Source of the DNA: Ailanthus altissimus
Lineage: Eukaryota; Streptophyta; Magnoliopsida; Sapindales; Simaroubaceae
Reading direction: 5' to 3'
Assembly (NCBI GenBank): GCA_946807835.1
Contig: OX327695.1
Location: 22,798,501-22,862,500 of the forward strand
Length of the DNA stretch: 64,000 nt
In this document: positions 48,271 to 61,440 of the stretch, piece after piece
How positions within the stretch are numbered: position 1 is the first letter of the stretch
Layout: every line of letters starts with the position of its first letter
The notes under the pieces: model-generated
What the model saw: the letters and a program-made list of their open reading frames with translations, nothing else
Told to the model about the DNA's origin: nothing
The model's database searches: none
Made by a program: the position numbers and the translations under genes

Positions 48271-49574
48271 GCATCTGGATAAATGTTCTCAACATCCATT
48301 AGCAATGTGATTTTACTCTAAAGGGTTTTAACTATTTCTTTTATTTGAAGCCTTTAGGGAAATTCTCAATTTATTATTTACTATCCACCATTCTTACCCA
48401 TTTTCTCTTATTTCTTTATTTTTTTGCTAACTTCATTAGTGCCTTTGCCAAAAAAACTATGGCAATGCCTCGTTTACTTCTTTGGTTGCAAAACTCACTA
48501 GGCCGTACCTTTAAAGCAGATCAGTCTAGTCTAGTTTGCAGTTCTTCTCACAATCTATCCGAGTTTTTAGAGAAAACAAATTCAACTAATTAATATAAGA
48601 GTTAGACAAATTTTTTGGATCAACACAACCATTACACTATTTTACTAAATAATTACTTAACATATAATTTAAGATAAAAATTTTAAGATAATATTTAAGA
48701 AGTATAGTATTATTCTTTAAATTTTATCTACCTTTTACACACTTAACACTTCCGTTCTTAACAGAATAATTAATTCAAATAAATATATTATGTTACGTCA
48801 ATAAAATTAGAATACAAAATTTATATTCTAAATTATCATATACTAATAATAGTTGTATCCTTGAAAAAATCATAGACCTAGCACAACTTATTTGCCATTG
48901 ATTTTTAACGAAACAGACCATAGCTGAAAACTTATCAAAATGTCAATCGACGCGCTTTTACTTGAGGCAAACACCAAGAAGATTATATATATATATATAT
49001 ATAATTAATTTAAAAAAAAAGTTCTACTAACAATCTACAGAGAAATGCAACTATTTCTTTCATTCTCCAAATCTTCTGGAGCCAGTCAGTTGAATCAAAT
49101 TCCGCTCAGGCCTTTTGCCCTGTCAGCAAATATGCAACCTGGAGGGAGCAAAATAAACAAACATTTCCCACATCTCCACATCTTCTTTAAACTCAGAGAG
49201 CATTACCCTTAAGAGGCCAAGGTCGGTCTTTCCATGTGAATATTTCTACCAATTGAAGGTTCCACAGCGTCCTCCCACACTCAAGGACCCAAATCAAATT
49301 CACAAAAACAAGTTGAGAATTATGGGTAAAACTAGAGGACCAGAGTTAAGGTCTATATTACAAATCCTTAAAAACACTTTCGTAATGACTGATGTTTTGC
49401 AAGAATCTAACAATGTTACAGCTACCTACTAACAAGACTAACAATAAAGCAGATTCACCTTGTTGGCATTTCAAGTTACAAAGGAATAGTCTTGGATACA
49501 TATTGCAAAAGGGATAACCAATGATTTAAAATTAATAACAAAAAACACCTACTAGGCACATATCGAGTATAATG
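48271..49574. other. Downstream region and 3' UTR of the B3 gene
   Basis: An 82-residue plus-strand ORF (48345-48593) matches nothing known. (AT)n at 48985-49002. The 3' UTR of the minus-strand B3 gene probably covers part of 49100-49574. Confidence 0.45.
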
Positions 49575-52500
49575 TCACCATGGAGCATTTGCTACTTCCT
49601 GGAACTTGCGCTCATAGATCTCAGCTGTGGACTTTAAACTGTCAATTTCAGCACCAAACCTTTGACAGGCCCCTTTTAATTCCACAAGCCTGGCTTCAAT
49701 ATTTCTTATCTCATCTTCTGCCTGAGATTGTTGAGATTTAGCTTCTATGTAACTCCTTGTGTCCTGAGCACCTTCTGATTCAAAAGCAAGGTGCACAAGC
49801 TGGCGTAGCCTAGCACGCAAAAACCCAACATTCATGCCCAAAAGCTCAAAGGCTTTAAGAGTCTTGTCCCACATAGCAAACTCATCACGGGAGGTACTAA
49901 GGTTACAAGCTCTCATGGCATCTGCTATGTTAACAATTTCAGAAATAGTACCAACAATCAACTTAAAATTGATTCCCTGGACAAGACCGTCATGAAGGAA
50001 TGAATTCCGACTACAGCAAAGCTTGTAATACCTCGACCGAATATCTTCTGGTAGTTCAGAATCTATACCCAAACCATCTACAAAGATGTTGAAGTTGTCT
50101 AAGCTTGTGACATCTTTAAACTGAACAGCAGGTGTGGATATCTTGAAACCTTCAAGAACTTCTGAACCAACCTCTTCGCTGTCATTTTCAGATTGCTCTG
50201 CTGGTTGTCCAATATTAGAAGCTGACTTTGGCTGGGCAGACTTTTTGTTCTTCTTTTGGACAACCACTAATGGGAGAGACTTCTTGCGTTTCTTCTTTGT
50301 ATTTTGATTAGCTACTGCAACCGTTTCTCCATTATCTTTTCCAAAGTCTAGGCACAACATCCCAGGGCAACAGAAGATAAATAACATACAGAAGGTAGAA
50401 ACTTTATGGCATAAAAGCAAACATACAAGATTCCAGAAAAATAATAAATAAAAAAACAACCAACTTGCCTGCATCATTTTGTTTGGAAGGAGCATCCAAA
50501 TTTAGAAGGCCAAGAGCCCCATCCACTTCAGTAAAATCATTGGCCCTGATTACATACACCTACAAAAACAATATAGGTAAATATTATGGACAAACATTGC
50601 TTGCAGATAGAAATACACAATACTACTGAAAATGAAATATAAATATTCACTATCACATAAAACATTTTATCAAATTTCAGCACTTCACTCATTTCTTTTC
50701 AGGTCCAAATCCCAAAACCTGATTCGAATAGTTAACAATTCAAACAAACTTAGCATGCAAATGATTTCAAAATCCACCGGAAACAAAATCTCTTCTTTAA
50801 AAGGATGGACCCAACAACCAAAATTTTATGCAGAGTCCAAACCAAACACTTTTACCTACCCAATTTTTCTTTAAAAAAAAAGAGAAATAAATAACAAAAT
50901 CTACATACTTCAGTCCTCTTCAACCTTTTTCACGTATGTTTGGTTCTTCCTTTTATTATTTCAGTATCCAAAAAGCATTCATTTCACTCAAGCTTGCACT
51001 GTGTTTTGTGCTCAAGACTCGAAGCCAGCCTTATGCCTTCGAACTGTGACATCTTTCTCAGTGCTAGTGGATTTGACTTTTACACCATATGACTGCCATC
51101 CCTATCCCGTTGTATTATCTTCAATCAACTCATGCAATTTTCTTTTTTCTTTTTTGGGATAACCAAAAAAACAATTAAGCAACCTTTAATAGTTATGAAA
51201 AGGAGTTTCTAAGGATAAAGAAGGTGAACATAGTATACCAATCTTGACCAAAAAAAAAACTGGCCAAAGCAATTAGAACCAAGAAAAAGTTGCTCCATTC
51301 AAAGAACCAACTGTTTCCCAACTATGATCAACAAAGAAGAATTGGAAATCTTGAAAATCAGAAGAAATAGAAGCCTAAGACTGATCAGCTTATGCAATTT
51401 ATATGGCCTTATTTGTCGTTCCTCGAGGGTTGCTATAATGCACATACTCCAGAGTTTATTTCATGCCGCCAATCCATGGTGGATACCATCAGCAGGGGAA
51501 TATCCACTCCAGATCAGAAAGTTCTTTTACATGTTTGTCTGAACCCCATCATATCAGATGGCAACAACTGAGACGACTTTGATGCCCTTGAGGTCCCTAC
51601 AAACTACTAATCAAGATCCAGCTTACAAAACCACAAAATTGAAGTAACTGCAGGGAAATGAGTCCAAATGCTCTTTTTCTTGTGATATTTTCAGATGCTG
51701 GGTAGTCAAATGATTTTCCTAGACATCATGCCTGTACACAAATTTAGAAGTTATAAGGATCTTTTCCTTGCCCCCAACGCAAAACCAATCAATCGTGAGA
51801 AATAATAAACCATTGAAGTAAGTTTATCCTTAATGTTATCATGGGTTTTTGCTTCATTTCAACATTGGTGAACCCACATTAATGCATCCATGTAGTTGCG
51901 GTCACTAGTATGGAAGAAGGTCCATCATAGGTTGGTTCTCCCCTGAACCGAATCGAAAGCAATGGAGCACTGAACTCATTCATTCAATGACACGTGACAA
52001 AATATGATTGGATATACTGAAATGTTAACATATGGTTGGCCACAATACATATATCAAATAAACACTAAGAATTTGTAAAGGATTAGGAGTTACTAAGAAT
52101 TTGTAAAGAATTAAATGTTAACTCAAGTATCTCTTCAACTCTCTACAAATCCTAAGCTTTCTCTTGTCCTTTCTCTTGCAAAATTCCTCCTCTTTAAAAG
52201 AAACAATGGAGGCAATTAAACTAACCTTCTTATAGAAAGGGTTAAGCAAAGTAACCCTAATTTGCACAGTTTTTGAGCATAGTGTTCCTAATAAACCTAG
52301 CACAAATTAAGCCCACGTTCTATCTTATACCAAGGCCTATCTCACAATAAGTCTCTAGCTTATAAATAAAACCTTTAATAAAATAAATTTTCTATTTCTC
52401 TAATTCTAGCTAAATATAATAACCACAACATAAGCACAAATATATCATTTTACTTATTATGCTTTTGTGGTTATTATTTTAAAACAAACCCTAGCCAAGT

Positions 52501-55316
52501 AGCTTGTCACCCACATTTGCTATCATCTTGCTCTTGCCCACCAGCTTGCTACTGCTGCTCAATCACAAGCAGCCATTATTTTCGCCACATTGAGATGCTG
52601 ATACTCAAGAAGCAACCATAGCCATCTACCATCATTTGCCACCACCAATTTTATATTTGAATGTTTTCACTTCTAATTTTTCCATGATTTGCAGGCTATT
52701 CTTGATCAATCCAAGCCAACACCAAGACTTAAACACCAGGCACTGCCGCAATATTTCTTATTTATAATCATCAAAGTAATGTGTCATTCAAAAATTCCAC
52801 TCCTGATTAAAATGGGTTGACAATTGATGGATTTGTAGAGTTGAATTTCATTTCCTTTTACTGATCGATGAAATGATTGAGCCACAAATGCCTATATCAT
52901 TGACTTTAATAGAATAAAATTGGCCCAGAACCGAATTGGGAATCGAGAACTGAATCAATCAGTAATTGGTCTAGATCATTTCTTGAACCAATTGTGCCCA
53001 TCCCTATGCCAGCTAAAGAAAATAATCACATAAGGAGGATACAAAGAGGCACTTGTTTGTCTAGACATTTATCCCTCTGCTCCTTGAAATATATGAGACC
53101 TTTGCGCTTCAAATAACTACATAGGAACCATACAATGGACCTAAATTACAATGCAGCTAACCTTATCACAAAAGAAAACCCTTTTTTGGTCTATGTCGCT
53201 GTCTTATTTTATGGACTCCAAATGTTGCTGTAGGAATATAATGTGACATTAGAATCACGATTAAGAAAGAAAATGTTGACCTTGACAAGGTGCCTTCAAT
53301 GCTATGCAGTCTAGCACCAAGAACCTAGATGGACTTAAATGAATGAAGTGAATGATTTCCACAGCTTCAACTGCATAGAGGTGATTGTTCTACAACTCTT
53401 TAAGTATATTCAGCACAACAGATTTTCATAAATATATTGAGACATTGTCTCCAAGAGCGCATCCAAAAAAATCAAGTGCCTCTACCCTAACAAAACTTCT
53501 ATATTACAAAAGGATCGACCTTAATCTACCAATAAATTAATTAATCGGGAATCTGTTACCAAGAATTAGAAATTTATTCTTCATACTAAAAATGTATTTC
53601 CTCCCATCAGTGTATCCAAGAAGGAAGAAAGTTTGAACTTCAGAAATCTTTAACCTGCATGAGAGTAATCTTCAAAGGAATATGCTCAATGGTTCACCTT
53701 GCTTTCAAAACTTTTAACCAATCCCTCATGTGCTAGAACAATCATGAAAGCTTAAATGACCATCACTTGCCTTTCGTATCATTAACTATCTAATCACTTG
53801 CAAAGAGAAAGACAAAAGCATAAATACCATGAGGAATACCAACTATATGCAAATGCACAGACAATGTATTCCCATTCCGATAGTAATTCTGAAGTATTGC
53901 CAACATTATAAAATATTTCAGCTTAATAAAAGTTTGGAATTTCTTAATTTGTTGCAGCAGCATCACTTTCTATGTGACTAGAAAATTGAAATTTCTCCTA
54001 TTCATTTTACATATCAAGCAATACATAAACAAAATACAGTTAAACTGTATTTGTGAACTCATTTATTTTTCACTATATTGTCATAAAAAGTTAGAGAACC
54101 TTAAAGAATAATTAGCATAAACAAAAGAGAAAAGTTAGGCCACCACCTTGAATTTTAGAGGCTCAACTAACTGGAAGACCAAAACATCTCCCTCAAGCAA
54201 ATTGTGAGCAGTGGAAAACTGTCTCCATCCAGCACTCAATCCTGTCTTCTCAGCAAAATATTTTGCCTCGAATAGATTCCCACATTCATCTTCCAGAACA
54301 ACAGTGGCATCCTTACTTGGTAAGTGCAACTTACAAAACTGTCCAGGAAGCCCCTGTCAAAAGTTTAAAATAATAATACTAATAATGTTGTAACTCAATA
54401 AAGCTGCGGTACCTCCAACAATGCACATTAGACTAACTCAAATATACACATCATAAAGAAGTGCTCACCATCCAGAAACAGCTAGCAACATGTGATCTGA
54501 CCAAAGATTTTGCAAAACTAGGCAATGTGGGCTCTAGATTTGACTGGACCTCTTCCGCCCTAATCATAGCAGGTGACTTAGGTTCAACTTGAGAACATTT
54601 TCCATCGACCATGTCTTTATTTTTCTTAGAGCTGCAAATTAAACATAGAGCCAGGCAGAATTATCATAAATCAAATCCACACTATATAAAGAGTATAAAA
54701 AGTATAGCATATCGCATATTGTTGCACTAACCTCTTAATCTTTCCTCCTCCAGAATCAGGCTCTGCCTGGCAAATTCACACACAATTTTCACTTAACAAA
54801 ACACACGAACAATGCACTAAAATTTACACCGAACTGACGAACGATCAATTAGCTAAACGAACACATATTTAACGACAATGATGTTGAAGGCTTACAGGCT
54901 TGACTGGTGCTGCGTCGGATTGAGTCTTCTTCTTGAACTTCAATATAATCTTCTCTTTCTTCTTCGTCGGCTTCATTGGCTCGTCCTGTCATTTATTTCA
55001 CACAAAAAAACCCAAAGTAAACAACACGCATTCACTATAAACCTAATTGTTAAAAACAAAGTATCGAGAGTGGCCAAATCTTTAAAACTCTTTCATGATA
55101 TGAATTATGAGATCTTGTAAAGTAAGAGAGAGAGACCGCGGAGAAAATAGTTTTAGGTTTGCGCTTGCGCTTGGGCTTGGAAGCGGGAACCAGGGAGAGC
55201 TCGGCAATTGTGGCTTCTTCGTCGGTTCGTCCGTGTTCGGAGGTTTGGTGTTCTTCCAGATGCGACGTCGTGTTGGGGAGTTCATCTACCGCTTCTTTCT
55301 TGACTTCCAGATCCAT
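49575..55316 (-). CDS. B3 DNA-binding domain protein (REM/At3g19184-At5g42700-like)
   Basis: Minus strand, seven exons: 55316-55137, 54985-54896, 54766-54732, 54631-54469, 54353-54147, 50559-50469, 50347-49575. Total 1,539 nt, 512 aa, all phases consistent. Lys/Arg clusters at about 47-55 and 272-277 are likely nuclear signals. The B3 domain spans about 138-235 ('LPSFAKSLVRSHVASCFWM', 'LPSKDATVVLEDE', 'GLSAGWRQFSTAHNLLEGDVLVFQLVEP'), followed by a conserved plant region and a C-terminal coiled coil (about 455-505). B3 proteins bind DNA in the nucleus as transcription regulators; targets are unknown. All introns are GT-AG except the sixth (50468-50348), which has a GC donor in the context AG|GCAAGT. 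The 306-residue open frame ending at 49575 begins inside that intron, so its first 50 or so residues are not protein. Confidence 0.92.
50560..54146 (-). other. 3.6-kb intron 5 of the B3 gene
   Basis: The intron separates the end of the B3 domain (…LKFK) from its last strand (VYVIRAND). Splice sites are GT (54146-54145) and AG (50561-50560). The interior holds no exon that I can recognise. 52921-53010 ('ttgggaatcgagaactg', 'caattgtgcccatcccta') looks like an end of a hAT-type DNA transposon, and 51935-51975 has a similar 'gaaccgaatcg' word, so part of the intron may be transposon-derived. Confidence 0.6.
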
Positions 55317-57257
55317 TTTTATGAACAATGAATTTCCTTTTTTCTCGATCCCGGAGTCTCTGTTTCGTAATGAGAGAGATAAGAGAATGAGAAACGAGCG
55401 AGAAGGATGGATGGGACTTAAAAAAAAATTTCTGCTTATTTTTTATTTTTATTATTAAACATGAACATTCAGAGCAGAGTTGTTTTCTTTTTGTAAATAT
55501 TTATCGAAAACTTCAATTCTTATTTTTTTTTTTGTTCAAAACGAAGTTTTTTTAATATCTACTAGCATGACTTATATGACTTTTTCAAATGATTTTTTTC
55601 TTAATAGGATTTTGATCATTGAAATACTCCTCTACGTATAAGATGAAAAACGTTAATGGTGATTTTTTTAATTTAAAATTAAAATTTTATTGATGAGAAG
55701 TCTGAAATACTCTTTATTAAAAATTTGTTCAAACAGAAACATGTAAATAAATAATATTATTCAAATAAATAGTATGGAATAAGTAATTAAAAAAATAAAA
55801 AAATAATACATAAATTTACGCGATTCAACAATTTATTTACATTTATAAAAAATTAAGGTCATTCAATTTTATTATTAAATTATAAAACACTCATAAAATA
55901 TATTTTTTTATAAAAAAGATTAAAAAAAAAATTCTCTTTTATAATTTAGAATTTTTTTTTCACTAAAAATTATAAAGAATGTTTAATCACTAAAATTTCT
56001 TAGGTTATCATAAAGATGTGTTTATAAGTCAATAGAGAGTTTTTATATATGATTTAAGACGTCCTAAATTTACTATAAAAGTGTGAGAGTCATATTAAGG
56101 AGTCCTGAAGCAAGTGAGAGACGAAATAAAATGGGTCAAAACGAAAAGAGTTTCCATCGCCCAGCGCCGTGACGCTGCGGTGCACAGGTTCTGTTTTAGA
56201 GACCGCAACGCACACTCCTGGTCGTTGCAACGCACACTCTTAGTCGCCGCAGCATCCACGTAGCTTGGGCACCGCGCTTTCATTTTTTGTCTGCTTGCCT
56301 GTCTATCTTCGATCCTTACACACTCTGCATATTTAACTTACTTTCTAAATTATATTTTAATAATTTTTAATTATTATTCTCATAAATTTTGTAATAACAT
56401 TTAAAACCCTTTAAGTTATTTGGTTGGTCCAATATTACTCAAAAACAAAACAAAAAAAGTAAGAACAACAACAAATATATGGAAAATACGCGGTCCGAAA
56501 ATTTTACTATCAAGTCTAGAAGCATCAGGTTACATACATTTTACCATTTAAAGGATAAAAAAGAGCTCTTCAGTGAAACATGAATGCCATTTGCCATTCT
56601 GAACTCAGCATAAGTAGCTCCGTAACCCCCAAAATGTCATAAAAAAAATTCAAAATCTACTTTGAAGTTTAAGGCTTATATATATTCTATTGCTTAAACA
56701 AATGCCAAGAGAGCTCTGTTCTTTTTCCTTTTCATTAATCATTCTGGTTGTGCGTGTGTTGGTAACTAGAAGTTGTGTAATTATGAACCATCAAGAAAGA
56801 GGTTCGACAAGATTCAAGAGGCAGGTTTAATAATAATCCTTTTACTGTAGATATAATTTGTATAACTGTGTCTATCTGCAACGAGGTTCATGATCTGCCT
56901 ACTGGAAAACAATGCCTAGTGAAAATTGTTTCCAATAAAGGGCGCTTGGGAAAATTGGGATTGACGAACCAAATTGTATTTTTAAGAGGTTATATAGATC
57001 ATCCCATTTTTTAGGAATGAGCCGATAAACTATATCATAAGAGTGGATGATAAAATTATTCGTAAATTTATAAAGTTTTTAAACTTTGTTAATATTGAAA
57101 TAGATTTAATGTTGATTTAATACGAATTTAGTATATAAAATTAAAATTTGTAACAAATATAAAATAAGTATGAATTCAATAAAAAAATTTATAGATACTT
57201 GCAATAGGTATATGTAGATATTTTTTTTTAAAGAAAAAAAATAATATCATACATATT
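55317..57257. other. Upstream region of the B3 gene and AT-rich spacer
   Basis: The B3 promoter and 5' leader should lie in 55317-55800; no clear TATA box is seen, only a purine/pyrimidine-rich leader (55370-55420). The rest is AT-rich. A GC-rich island at 56150-56285 ('cgcccagcgcc', 'gacgctgcgg', 'gccgcagc') resembles the GC box of the Athila-like LTRs and may be an LTR fragment. Confidence 0.45.
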
Positions 57258-57459
57258 GTATGCCTAGCGCGTTTAACATGTATACTAAGAACACATGCTG
57301 TGCGCTTAGCATGAGCTCCAAGCATGCATATTAAACACTAGGGGCATAATGTTACTTGCTTAATGGTGCGCTCCTAACACACGTGTTAAGTAAGCTAGAG
57401 GCACAATATTGCATGCCTTTAACGTTCACTCCTAACACGCATGTTAAGCGTTGTGCACT
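57258..57459. repeat. Degenerate tandem repeat, left part
   Basis: Units of roughly 40-60 bp share 'ctcctaacac(g/a)c(a/g)tgttaa', 'ctaga(g/c)gca.aatattgca' and 'tttaacg'. The array is interrupted by the Tekay-like LTR and continues at 60178. The function is unknown; no coding sense. Confidence 0.6.
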
Positions 57460-60177
57460 TGTAGTAACCAGTATCCACGACTGGTAAGAATAAGTATTTA
57501 TATATGTATAAATATACGTATTTTATTTGTATGTTGGTGATACTTGATTTATATATTTTTATTAGTAGTATTTGTATAGGTTAAGGTGATACTATTAGCA
57601 TTGGGTTTAATTGCAAGACTTTAGATTTATTTTAGGGACCAAATTGTAATACTTTGAAAGTTTTAGGGGTAAATTCATAAATACTAAAAATTAACCACTT
57701 AGTATAAGAATACACTTTTGAACCCTAATTTACCATTTTTAGGTCGAGCTACCCATTTTAAGAGAGAGAAGAGAGAAATAGAGGAGAGAGAAAGAGGAGA
57801 AGAAGAAGAAAAAGAAGAAGAAATTGGAATTTTGAATTTCAAGAGGTATATCATACGTATTTCTCAATTTATTGGTATTAATTAAGTTAATTCCTTTAAG
57901 TTTTGATTTCTGAAAATATGTATAATTGAGGATTTGTTGTGTATTTCGTAAGATCATATGAGAATTAATGATGATCTATAAGATAGTTTGATAAATCATG
58001 ATGAATTATGGAATTTCTGCTGGATAACCTCTTGATCTAGGAATTTTATAAATTGTTGTGATTCGATTATGGTTTTGAATTTTGAGTATATGAAATTAGA
58101 CATGTTAAGGATCATCTGAGACTTTGAATCGATTGAAAATTCTGGAAATTGAATTTATAGTGAATTTACCAAAATGACCCTGAAATTCTGGAAATTTCCT
58201 GTGTAAACAGTATAGTACAGTGAAAAATAATTTTTTTCCTACTGAATGATCTTCAAAAATTATGAATTTGTGGAATATGATAATTTTATATGTCTAATAT
58301 GATATACTCGGAATTGAGAATTTAGATCAATGTGGTTGAAGTGTTATGAATTTCTAAAGTGTATCAGCTCATTGTAATATTTGATTAACAGATTTTTAAA
58401 GTTATAGAATAAAATAGTTTTAAAATACTTTTGGCAGTGATTTGGAAGTGAAATATTTATCATGGACTGAGATATGTGTTAAGAGTAATTATGTGGTAGT
58501 TTTATAATTTTTGAGTTAGTATATGATTTTATAAAATTGGGAGATTGAATACTGTTCAGTAAGTATCTTGATCCTGTCAGGTTTGTAGTTTGGATTCGAT
58601 GGTGTGTATGGAATGGATTGTGTAGGAAATTTGATATAATGTTCATATATAAGAAGGATATATGAGTCAATAATGGTATATTCTGATTTTGGAGTAATTG
58701 GACATCATTTGATGTATTAGAAATTTTTGTTAAGTGTAAGTGGTCAGAATGACAGGTTTTGAGAAACCAAATATTTAGACCAATTTGATGTGATAAATGC
58801 ATTGTGTATAATTTTGTAAGCTATTTAAAGTATTTTGTGTGAATTGTGAGGCTTATGAAAGGATTGATCTCCATTGATAGGTTAAGGAGATTTAAGCCTT
58901 GTAGCTGTAAGTGCTAAGAGGTAAGTATACTAGACTTACTACTGGAATCACAATAAACATAATAATTGTTTTGTATGATTTTGTAAATGGGGTTAAGAAT
59001 ATATTTATGATATGTCAAAGTATATTTTGATATGAAATGTGAATATATGTTTATGAATGTGAGCATTGACATTGAGCATGGACATACATGTGTTTTTGAA
59101 AGTGAGCTTTCCAAAATAAGATGCGTTTAACAAAGAAAGCTTTTGAAGTGTAATATGTCCATGAGAAATATTTTGTGATTTGAGGGTACTTAAACTCACT
59201 GTTAACTTAGTAGGCATTTTATGTGATTTGTGGAGCCTTTATGTGTGGCCTTTCCTTCGGGATTGGTATATGTTATGTGTTCCGTATGTAGGGAGGATCC
59301 TATTGGTACCTAAAGGAAGTGTGAGTCATCACATTCGTGTGGTGGCGTATTGGTACATGTGAAAGGACTCACCGATGATCAGGGTGAGGGTTTGGCTTTT
59401 ACCTTCGGGCATAAGCGTTATATATGTGTGATTTAAAGACCTCACTTGTACTATTCCTCTCATACGGTATGTCACCTGCGAGTGACATTTGGCTCATTAT
59501 GTGATATGTGATATATAAGTCCTACTAAGTAGTAGTTGAGTGATGGTATTCCTATTATGTGTTTTGAAAGAATGTGTAAGCGCTTACATGATATGTGATT
59601 TGATAAGATTATGATTTTGATTGATCACAGCATATCATACATATGCATTGTGTACATATATGTATTTGTATTTGATATATGAAAAATTAGTATGCTTACT
59701 GAGTTTTATACTCATTATAGTTTATGGTGATTTCAGGTAAATAAGGTGCATGTGTGCTTAGCGGATTTGGCAAGGCTTCTGCTGTTCCTTGGGTTCCCTA
59801 AGTTGTTAGGTTGCTAAGTGTTTCATTTGGGGACACGTGGAATAAGATATTTGATTTGTCCCTAGTGAATAAATACTTATGTATTATTTTATTGTGTGTG
59901 GTTGGATTTAGTTTAAGTTTCACCAAGTGTAGTAATGGATTGATTTTAAGTAAGAATTTGCAATGAATATATTCTGGGCTTCCGGTAATAAAGTTGCTAC
60001 TGGTGACGTAGTAGAGTGTTAATCTCTGAGAAAACTCTGCGTATCTCCGGTTTACTAATTGTCCCAGTCATAATTCAATTACTATAATTCTGAAAGAAAT
60101 AAAAATGAATGTTTAAGTATTATTGAATGAATGTAAGTGATGTCGTGTGTCAGATCTTTTGGGTCTGGGGCGTGACA
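57460..60177 (+). mobile_element. Solo LTR, Tekay/Del-like family, copy 2 (2,718 bp)
   Basis: Same start (TGTAGTAACC) and end (GGGGCGTGACA) as the copy at 2039-4890. The flanks are GCACT (57455-57459) and ACACT (60178-60182), a TSD with one mismatch. It lacks about 134 bp near the 3' end compared with copy 1 (copy 1 about 4702-4835; junction in copy 2 near 60120), which accounts for the length difference. No internal region is present. One-base TSD decay suggests it is not younger than copy 1, which has a perfect TSD. Confidence 0.85.
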
Positions 60178-60275
60178 ACACTCCTAGTATGCGTGCTAAA
60201 TGTGCTAGACGCATAATATTGCACCTTTTTAACGATCACTCCTAATATATATATTAAACGTTATGTACTCATTAC
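60178..60275. repeat. Degenerate tandem repeat, right part
   Basis: It continues the array split by the Tekay-like LTR: 'actcctagtatgcgtgcta', 'ctagacgcataatattgca' and 'tttaacgatcactcctaat' repeat words seen at 57360-57459. Confidence 0.6.
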
Positions 60276-61197
60276 CAAACCTGCTTAAAATTGGTGAATA
60301 ACCGTTGCAGGCTTGGTAATGAGTACATCCTCACTAGAATAAGTTTAATATTGAAACTCAAAATCAACAACAAATTTAAGAATGATTTAATATTTTATTT
60401 TAAAACGCATGCAAATACAAGTTTAACAGTATCCGTCACAAACCCAATTCGTTGCCATTCCTAACCATTACTAACAATTCTTACATCTATAAATTCATAA
60501 TCCACTAAACCCAATAAACTACACTCTATCCTTCGTTAGATATTCTCTCATTTCTGTACAAAGTTTTTCATGTTCGTTTTAACAGTCCAATTGGGCTAAG
60601 GAGGCTTGTATCTTAAAATTTAAGGTGGGTAAAACAAACTAATTGGATTGATTTAGATTTAATTGAATAGTTCAATTTTTATACTTAAAAAACTTTGTTA
60701 ATTTCCTATCACTAAATTAACTACATAGTTTCATCAGATTATACAAATAACTAGAACTTTTTTTTTAAAAAATGGCTTTTAATTATTAATTTTTAAATAC
60801 TTAAAAGTACCGCATGACATGTTTTTATTGAGTTAAAGAAAATACAATTATGAGATCCAAATTACATATATATGTACTTGAAAATACACTAAAAAAATCC
60901 TAATTTCACTCTTTTTTTTCTCTCTTGGCCTCTCATCTCTCTTACTTATCTTGCTAGTTCTTGCCACAGTCAACCAATATTCTTGTCAAAATACGCCACT
61001 CACCAAGTTGTTCTAGTTAAAACAAGTCAACGCCTTAACAAAGCCCACAACTCCTAATTTATCCATGTCTCAGCCGCTTGTCAATTTTCTATTTCATTGA
61101 CCATCCAACAAGCTGCTTGCCTCTAGTTATCTACCAGCCAGTAAGTATTATACATTGTCATTGATTTTTGCTTTAATTTTTTATTATTTTATAAATT
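60276..61197. other. Spacer before the copia derivative
   Basis: No gene recognised. 'taccaaacctgc...gcaggcttggta' (60271-60319) is an inverted-repeat hairpin of about 12 bp per arm. Pyrimidine-rich tract at 60909-60960. Confidence 0.4.
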
Positions 61198-61269
61198 TGT
61201 TGAATATGTGATTCAAAATTGTAATTTTTGATAAGAAAATATAGCTGAATTTAGTATACTTTTAGGGTT

Positions 61270-61440
61270 GTTTGGTGTAGTCATTAATGACTAAATTTGT
61301 GCAGCCATGGATGACCAAAATATTTACAATAATAGTTGGTTGGTGCAGTTATTGAAGACCAAAAAAATTGTTGGTCGTTGCAGTCATTGAAGACCCAAAG
61401 ACAACTAGTTGGTGCAGCTTTTGTTGATAAAAAATCTACA
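61270..61440. repeat. Imperfect tandem repeat in the U3 of the copia LTR
   Basis: About four to five units of 40-50 bp have the core 'ggtgcag(t/c)(t/c)attgaagaccaaa'. The same series is seen in the 3' LTR at about 63593-63745. It lies 10-180 bp upstream of the TATA box, where enhancer repeats often sit in LTRs. Confidence 0.6.

Noticed and set aside
48345..48593. 82-residue ORF with a hydrophobic start
   Set aside because: No recognised family; lies in AT-rich spacer among repeats.
49575..50495. 306-residue ORF taken as a complete protein
   Set aside because: Residues before about D51 come from intron 6; the true exon starts at 50347 and joins upstream B3 exons.
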